From Omnitrophica WOR_2 bacterium RBG_13_41_10 (lineage in GTDB: Bacteria > Omnitrophota > Gorgyraeia > Gygaellales > Profunditerraquicolaceae), in the NCBI GenBank assembly GCA_001805465.1, contig MHGH01000013.1:133819-152354 (forward strand): a stretch of DNA of 18,536 nt. Direction: 5' to 3'. Of the stretch, positions 15,116-18,536 are shown in pieces. Within the stretch, counting starts at the first letter, position 1. Each line of letters opens with the position of its first letter. The notes beneath the pieces were generated by a model that was not told the origin of the DNA, searched no databases, and worked only from the letters and a program-made list of their open reading frames with translations. The position numbers and the translations under genes were made by a program.

Positions 15116-15845
15116 AGTATTTTAAGATATGCATCCGGTAAAATACGGCTAAGGTATCCCAGGTGGTCCTGAATATTGCAGGAAAACCAATTCTGCTCCA
15201 TTTCCGCTGGCTATTTAAAACAATGGGCGCTTCGACAATTTTATAACCTAAATGATGGGCATTCACCAAAACCTCTAAATCAAAAGCAAATTGTTTCACC
15301 AAAATCCTGGGGAAAACATTCCTTAAGGTTTCAGTACGGAATAATTTCAGGCCGGTCTGTGTATCATGGCAAGGAAGATTAAATAAAAGCCTCACCAAAA
15401 AATAATACCCGAGACTGATTATTTTACGTTGGCGCGGATAATCTACCAAAGAATTCGGATGCATTTTAGAGCCTATTACTATATCAGCATCGGTTAAACG
15501 CAAGATATCAAAAAGGATCTGAATCTGGCTGGGGTGTAGGTCCATATCAGCATCAAGAAAGACTATATAGTCGCCCTTTACATAATGTATGGCTTTTTTA
15601 AGTGCCCTGCCCTTGCCTATATTCATGGGATTCTTTTTTACTATAATATTGTCCGGGTATTTTTCGCTAAATTTTATAGCTATATTATAAGTATCATCCC
15701 CTGATCCGTCGTCGATGACAATGAGTTCCCAAGGACAGCTAAAATTAGAAAAGGTGTTTGTCACCTCCTGCATACTAGAAGCAATGCGGCTTGCTTCATT
15801 ATAAGCCGGCATGATTACGGATACTTTTTCTTTTAGGTTCCTCAT
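15036..15845 (-). CDS. Family 2 glycosyltransferase, DPM1-like polyprenyl-phosphate sugar synthase
   Basis: A 269-residue soluble GT2. VSVIMPAYNEASRI at 8-21, VIDDGSGDDT at 43-52, NIGKGRALKKAI at 75-86, the metal-binding LDADMDLHP at 97-105, and DTQTGLKLFR at 161-170, which is the hallmark of the DPM1/GtrB-like subgroup. This group makes polyprenyl-phosphate mannose, glucose or similar donors at the cytosolic face. The last 26 residues (from about KYYDRIDY on) are basic and overlap the next GT2 gene in a different frame. The start ATG overlaps the flippase stop by 4 nt. The glycosyl group is not predictable. Confidence 0.87.
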   Translation of the reverse strand: MRNLKEKVSVIMPAYNEASRIASSMQEVTNTFSNFSCPWELIVIDDGSGDDTYNIAIKFSEKYPDNIIVKKNPMNIGKGRALKKAIHYVKGDYIVFLDADMDLHPSQIQILFDILRLTDADIVIGSKMHPNSLVDYPRQRKIISLGYYFLVRLLFNLPCHDTQTGLKLFRTETLRNVFPRILVKQFAFDLEVLVNAHHLGYKIVEAPIVLNSQRKWSRIGFPAIFRTTWDTLAVFYRMHILKYYDRIDYHRSKNLAKEFRKLRRGMSGS

Positions 15846-17071
15846 TTTTTCTTTAGTAACTTAAGGCCGATTAAAAAGATAAAAATGGCATTCAGGCAGA
15901 TAATTATTTGTACCTGCTCTAAGCTGTTATGTAAAAAAATAATGGCTAAAAACTCTAAAGCAGTTGATATAACCAGATATTTAATAAACCTTAAATCCCC
16001 CTTGGACAAAAAATAAGTAATAAGCACATAAAAAAGCGCAAAAAAACTCATTGAAATGCTAAAGAGTCTGCCCAAAAGAATAGACTCACTAAATGCCTTT
16101 CCCGTAAGCAGCTTCAATATAAAAACAGGAAAGGTATTATAGATAATTAAGGCGATTATGCATAAACCAGAGGCATATAAAAGAGATCTTTTTAGGGCGT
16201 TATGCGTATCTTCATTCTTTGCATAGAGTCCGCTAATGCGGGGAAATAATACTACGCTTATCGCTGCGGGCAAAAATAAGAAAATTTTGCCTACCATCTG
16301 CGCTAAAGAATATATGCCGGCTTCGGCGGGGCTAAAGAAAAATTTGACTAAAAGCATATCGTAATTTACCAATGCCATAAAACAAAAGGTGCTTACGGCT
16401 ACAGGCCACAAATAAAGCATAACTTCCTGAAAATTAATTCTTTCTTCCGGCTTTTTAAAAGAAATGAAATTCCGTAAAGGCACCGAGAAGAAAATAATCG
16501 CAGCTACGCTAGACAATAAAAAAGCATTTAACGCTCCGGCTATATTAAGCCCTAGTTTGATAAAAATAAAAGCTAAAATAATCTTTATTAATCCAGATAT
16601 AACCGAACCTGCGGTGAGCCACTTAAATGATTCTAATCCCTGGACACCTCCCAACAAAACCGGTGTTATCCAGGCTAAAAGTATTAATGCCAACAATATA
16701 TTTACTGAATACCCGGTTAGATAATCGGCCTTTCCGATCAGCCCTAAAGCAATAAAATAAAAAACAGGTAGGCTGATTAAAGCCGGCAACGAAACTTTCC
16801 TGAGTAACCCGGATACTAATGCTTTAATTTTAGCGGGCTGGTGATGGGCATTATATTCTGCAGTATATTTAGCTACGGCCATCTGTAAAGTGCCTAAAGG
16901 AGAGGCAACCATTACAAACACAGCCAACAAAGAATTAAACGCCGCGAAATCAATCGGCGAAAGGCGGTGCGCGATTAATAATTGGTAAACCAAATTAAAA
17001 ACATTTGCAAGGGAGGTTGCTAAAAAAACGAGGATGATGTTTTTTTCAAAATGCCCTATTTTTCCACGCAT
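15842..17071 (-). CDS. Polysaccharide flippase, Wzx-like (MOP superfamily)
   Basis: A 409-residue integral membrane protein with about 12 hydrophobic helices. The N-terminus NIILVFLATSLANVFNLVYQ and AHRLSPIDFAAFNSLLAV are typical of the oligosaccharide flippase family, as is the middle segment NYDMLLVKFFFSPAEAGIYSLAQMVGKIFLFLPA. Such proteins move undecaprenyl-linked repeat units or other lipid-linked glycans across the inner membrane. It is a little shorter than many Wzx proteins, with fewer C-terminal helices. The ATG shares one base with the tyrS stop (TAATG), so the glycan genes are joined directly to tyrS. No polymerase (Wzy) is recognised in the window. Confidence 0.86.
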   Translation of the reverse strand: MRGKIGHFEKNIILVFLATSLANVFNLVYQLLIAHRLSPIDFAAFNSLLAVFVMVASPLGTLQMAVAKYTAEYNAHHQPAKIKALVSGLLRKVSLPALISLPVFYFIALGLIGKADYLTGYSVNILLALILLAWITPVLLGGVQGLESFKWLTAGSVISGLIKIILAFIFIKLGLNIAGALNAFLLSSVAAIIFFSVPLRNFISFKKPEERINFQEVMLYLWPVAVSTFCFMALVNYDMLLVKFFFSPAEAGIYSLAQMVGKIFLFLPAAISVVLFPRISGLYAKNEDTHNALKRSLLYASGLCIIALIIYNTFPVFILKLLTGKAFSESILLGRLFSISMSFFALFYVLITYFLSKGDLRFIKYLVISTALEFLAIIFLHNSLEQVQIIICLNAIFIFLIGLKLLKKK

Positions 17072-18240
17072 TATTTTATCAGTTTTAAGAATCTCCTTTT
17101 CCCGGCTTTCAAAATTCCCTCTTTACTGATAACCGTATCTTCTTTGCTGATTTTTTCTCCGTCTAAATATACCCCACCCTGCTGGATTAACCGGCGTGCC
17201 TCATTTTTTGATCCCACTAAGCCGCTTTCTGTCAAAATTTCTACGATAGAAAGGCTTTTCCCTTTAATTTCATACTGAGGCATCTCATCCGGCAGTTCCT
17301 TACGGCTAAAGACCTGCTGAAAGGCATCTTTTGCTTTCCTGGCATCATCTCTGCCATGGTAATTAGAAACGATAACACCAGCTAAGTTAAGCTTTGCTTC
17401 TTTAGGATGCATCTTTTTTACGGTCTCTAAATCTTCGTCCGTTAATAATTCATAATATTTCCACATTAATTCATCCGATATGGACATAACCTTGCCGAAT
17501 ATGCTATCAGCTGTTTCATCAATCCCGATATAATTTTCGAGGGATTTGCTCATTTTTCGCACGCCATCAGTTCCTTCTAATAGCGGCATCATAATAATCA
17601 CCTGAGGCATTTGTCCAAAATCTTTCTGTAGGTCCCTTCCCACAAGCAAGTTAAACTTCTGGTCTGTACCTCCAATTTCTATATCTGCCTTTAAAACTAC
17701 AGAATCATAGCCTTGTAATATAGGATAAATCAATTCCGACATATATAACGGCTTGTTCTCTTTAAGCCTTAAAGAAAAATCGTCCCGCTCCAATAACCGC
17801 GTAGCCGTATAATGGGTAAGTAGTTTTCCGAAATCAAGCCCCAACATCTTATCAAACCAAGTACTGTTAAAAACCACCCTGGTTTTCCTGGGGTTGAGAA
17901 TCTTAAATACCTGCCTTTTATAAGTAGCAGCGTTATTTTTAATTTCTCTTGTATCTAAAGATTTTCTTGCCTTATTTTGGCCCGAGGGGTCTCCGATACG
18001 CGCGGTAAAATCTCCGATTAAAAATATTACCTCGTGGCCTAAATCTTGAAAATGCTTTAGCTTCCTTAACAAAACAGCATGCCCCAGATGTATATCCGCT
18101 GCTGTAGGATCAAAACCTGCTTTTATCTTAAGGGGCCTGTTTAAACGCTTGCTTTCTTCTAACTTTAGCCTTAATTCCTCTTCTGAGATTATTTCTACTA
18201 CCCCGCGCTTTATAATCTCGAGCTGTTTTTTAATATCCAT
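17071..18240 (-). CDS. tyrS: Tyrosyl-tRNA synthetase
   Basis: A 389-residue class I aminoacyl-tRNA synthetase that charges tRNA-Tyr. FDPTAADIHLGHAVLLRKL contains the HIGH-type motif HLGH at 51-54, GDFTARIGDPSG is at 76-87, GGTDQKFN at 190-197, and the KMSKS loop is a perfect KMSKS at 229-233. The C-terminal S4-type RNA-binding domain covers about 325-389 (LVGSKNEARRLIQQGGVYLDGEKI). The subtype is the FDPTAxDIHLGH (TyrZ-like) group. GAGGTG precedes the ATG by a few bases. It has no T-box leader in the 110-bp spacer upstream. It is the housekeeping gene at the head of the polysaccharide run. Confidence 0.96.
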   Translation of the reverse strand: MDIKKQLEIIKRGVVEIISEEELRLKLEESKRLNRPLKIKAGFDPTAADIHLGHAVLLRKLKHFQDLGHEVIFLIGDFTARIGDPSGQNKARKSLDTREIKNNAATYKRQVFKILNPRKTRVVFNSTWFDKMLGLDFGKLLTHYTATRLLERDDFSLRLKENKPLYMSELIYPILQGYDSVVLKADIEIGGTDQKFNLLVGRDLQKDFGQMPQVIIMMPLLEGTDGVRKMSKSLENYIGIDETADSIFGKVMSISDELMWKYYELLTDEDLETVKKMHPKEAKLNLAGVIVSNYHGRDDARKAKDAFQQVFSRKELPDEMPQYEIKGKSLSIVEILTESGLVGSKNEARRLIQQGGVYLDGEKISKEDTVISKEGILKAGKRRFLKLIK

Positions 18241-18244
18241 CTCG

Positions 18245-18250
18245 CACCTC
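18245..18250 (-). promoter_or_regulatory. Ribosome binding site of tyrS
   Basis: GAGGTG on the minus strand, 4 nt before the tyrS ATG at 18240-18238. The adjacent REP-like hairpin ends only a few bases upstream (18256), so hairpin folding could affect access to this site (inference). Confidence 0.5.
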
Positions 18251-18255
18251 GAATC

Positions 18256-18295
18256 TTAGGGACACCCTTTCAGCTAATCGGAAGAGTGTCCCCTA
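18256..18295. repeat. REP-like hairpin, copy nearest tyrS
   Basis: Left arm TTAGGGACACCCTT (18256-18269) and right arm AAGAGTGTCCCCTA (18282-18295) pair imperfectly around a 12-base loop. The left arm is an exact copy of the left arm 50 bp further on. There is no T-run on the transcribed side, so I do not call it an intrinsic terminator. Confidence 0.8.
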
Positions 18296-18305
18296 GTTGG
18301 CTATT

Positions 18306-18345
18306 TTAGGGACACCCTTAGCTTTGGCTAGAAGGGTGTCCCTAA
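18306..18345. repeat. REP-like hairpin, perfect copy
   Basis: Arms TTAGGGACACCCTT (18306-18319) and AAGGGTGTCCCTAA (18332-18345) are exact reverse complements over 14 bp, with a 12-base loop that can extend the stem (AGC/GCT). It starts 6 nt after the stop of the S1 gene. With the other copy it fills most of the spacer between S1 and tyrS. Confidence 0.87.
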
Positions 18346-18350
18346 CTAAG

Positions 18351-18536
18351 CTATATTTTCGCCGACAGGCCAATCTTACCCTGCTCAACCTCTACCCTAA
18401 TCACCTTAGCTTTTATCTTATCTCCTACTTTTAATTTTTCTAAGGTATCTTTATCTATTTCGCTGGTATAAATCAGCCCGGTCAAATCCTCTTCTATCTT
18501 TACAAACACGCCAAACTCGGTAATATTGGCCACCTC
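18351..18536 (-). CDS. S1 RNA-binding domain protein, C-terminal end (probably 30S ribosomal protein S1; 5' end beyond window)
   Basis: Sixty-one codons before the TAG at 18353-18351 are visible; the frame is open to the window edge, so the gene is cut at its 5' side. ITEFGVFVKIEEDLTGLIYTSEI is the classic S1 (OB-fold) strand pattern with G-V-F-V and the T-G-L-I segment; KVGDKIKAKVIRVEVEQGKIGLSAKI completes the domain with the usual V-x-x-G-K-I-x-L-S ending. Several S1 domains in tandem at the end of a protein point to ribosomal protein S1, but with only one domain in view a single-domain RNA-binding protein or the end of polynucleotide phosphorylase cannot be excluded. Confidence 0.75.
   Translation of the reverse strand, partial: EVANITEFGVFVKIEEDLTGLIYTSEIDKDTLEKLKVGDKIKAKVIRVEVEQGKIGLSAKI

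Noticed and set aside
16620..16665. TGGACACCTCC in the flippase as a REP-like copy
   Set aside because: It encodes the ordinary GGVQGLESF segment and has no inverted partner.
18303..18308. TAAAAT as a -10 box for tyrS
   Set aside because: No acceptable -35 element at the right distance, and it lies between the two repeat hairpins; not convincing.
18241..18350. Rho-independent terminator or T-box leader before tyrS
   Set aside because: The hairpins lack a T-run on the minus strand, and there is no T-box sequence or specifier-loop arrangement; the duplicate hairpins fit a REP-like repeat better.
1..18536. CRISPR arrays, tRNA or rRNA genes, IS elements, phage genes
   Set aside because: No regularly spaced repeats, no tRNA cloverleaf or rRNA-like stretch and no transposase or integrase frame was seen; nearly all of the sequence is covered by the genes listed.

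Overview
The window is one long co-directional gene run: every gene I can support lies on the minus strand, so transcription goes from high to low coordinates. Composition is AT-rich, genes are packed with 1-28 nt overlaps or gaps of a few bases, and there is no gene-free stretch above about 110 bp. The gene set (envelope or capsule polysaccharide synthesis, B12-type radical SAM proteins, a SemiSWEET, palindromic repeat insertions) suggests a Gram-negative-type uncultured bacterium, possibly Omnitrophota (old OP3) or a relative. That assignment is from general impression only, without a marker-gene tree.

Layout in transcription order. (1) 18536-17071: the C-terminal end of an S1-domain protein (probably ribosomal protein S1), a 110 bp spacer holding two tandem REP-like hairpins, and tyrS. 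(2) 17071-14135: a Wzx-type flippase, then two family-2 glycosyltransferases that overlap each other by 80 nt. (3) 14135-11350: a B12-binding-type radical SAM enzyme, an unrecognised beta-repeat protein and a SemiSWEET transporter, closely coupled. (4) 11353-8723: an activated-deoxysugar module of rmlA, an RmlD-like reductase that most resembles the plant bifunctional epimerase/reductase (UER, NRS/ER), and rmlB. No rmlC is present. (5) 8721-4676: Gfo/Idh/MocA dehydrogenase, ATP-grasp ligase, extended SDR, membrane-anchored GT2. (6) 4679-1: PMT/ArnT-like membrane glycosyltransferase, DPM1-like GT2, a long nucleotidyltransferase, a GalE-like epimerase, and the start of another radical SAM (B12-type) gene cut by the window edge.

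Together the genes would make activated sugars (probably dTDP-L-rhamnose plus at least one other), assemble a lipid-linked glycan with GT2 enzymes, flip it, and modify it outside the membrane using polyprenyl-phosphate sugars (GT2 plus PMT-like pair).

The most unusual signals are: an rml block in which a UER-like enzyme may replace both RmlC and RmlD; and short repeats that lie in frame inside coding sequence. These are a 31-bp palindrome in rmlB, plus a heptamer tract, an AGTCGTAAG doublet and a possible REP remnant, all three in the single radical SAM gene. The spacer hairpins before tyrS look related to the rmlB palindrome.
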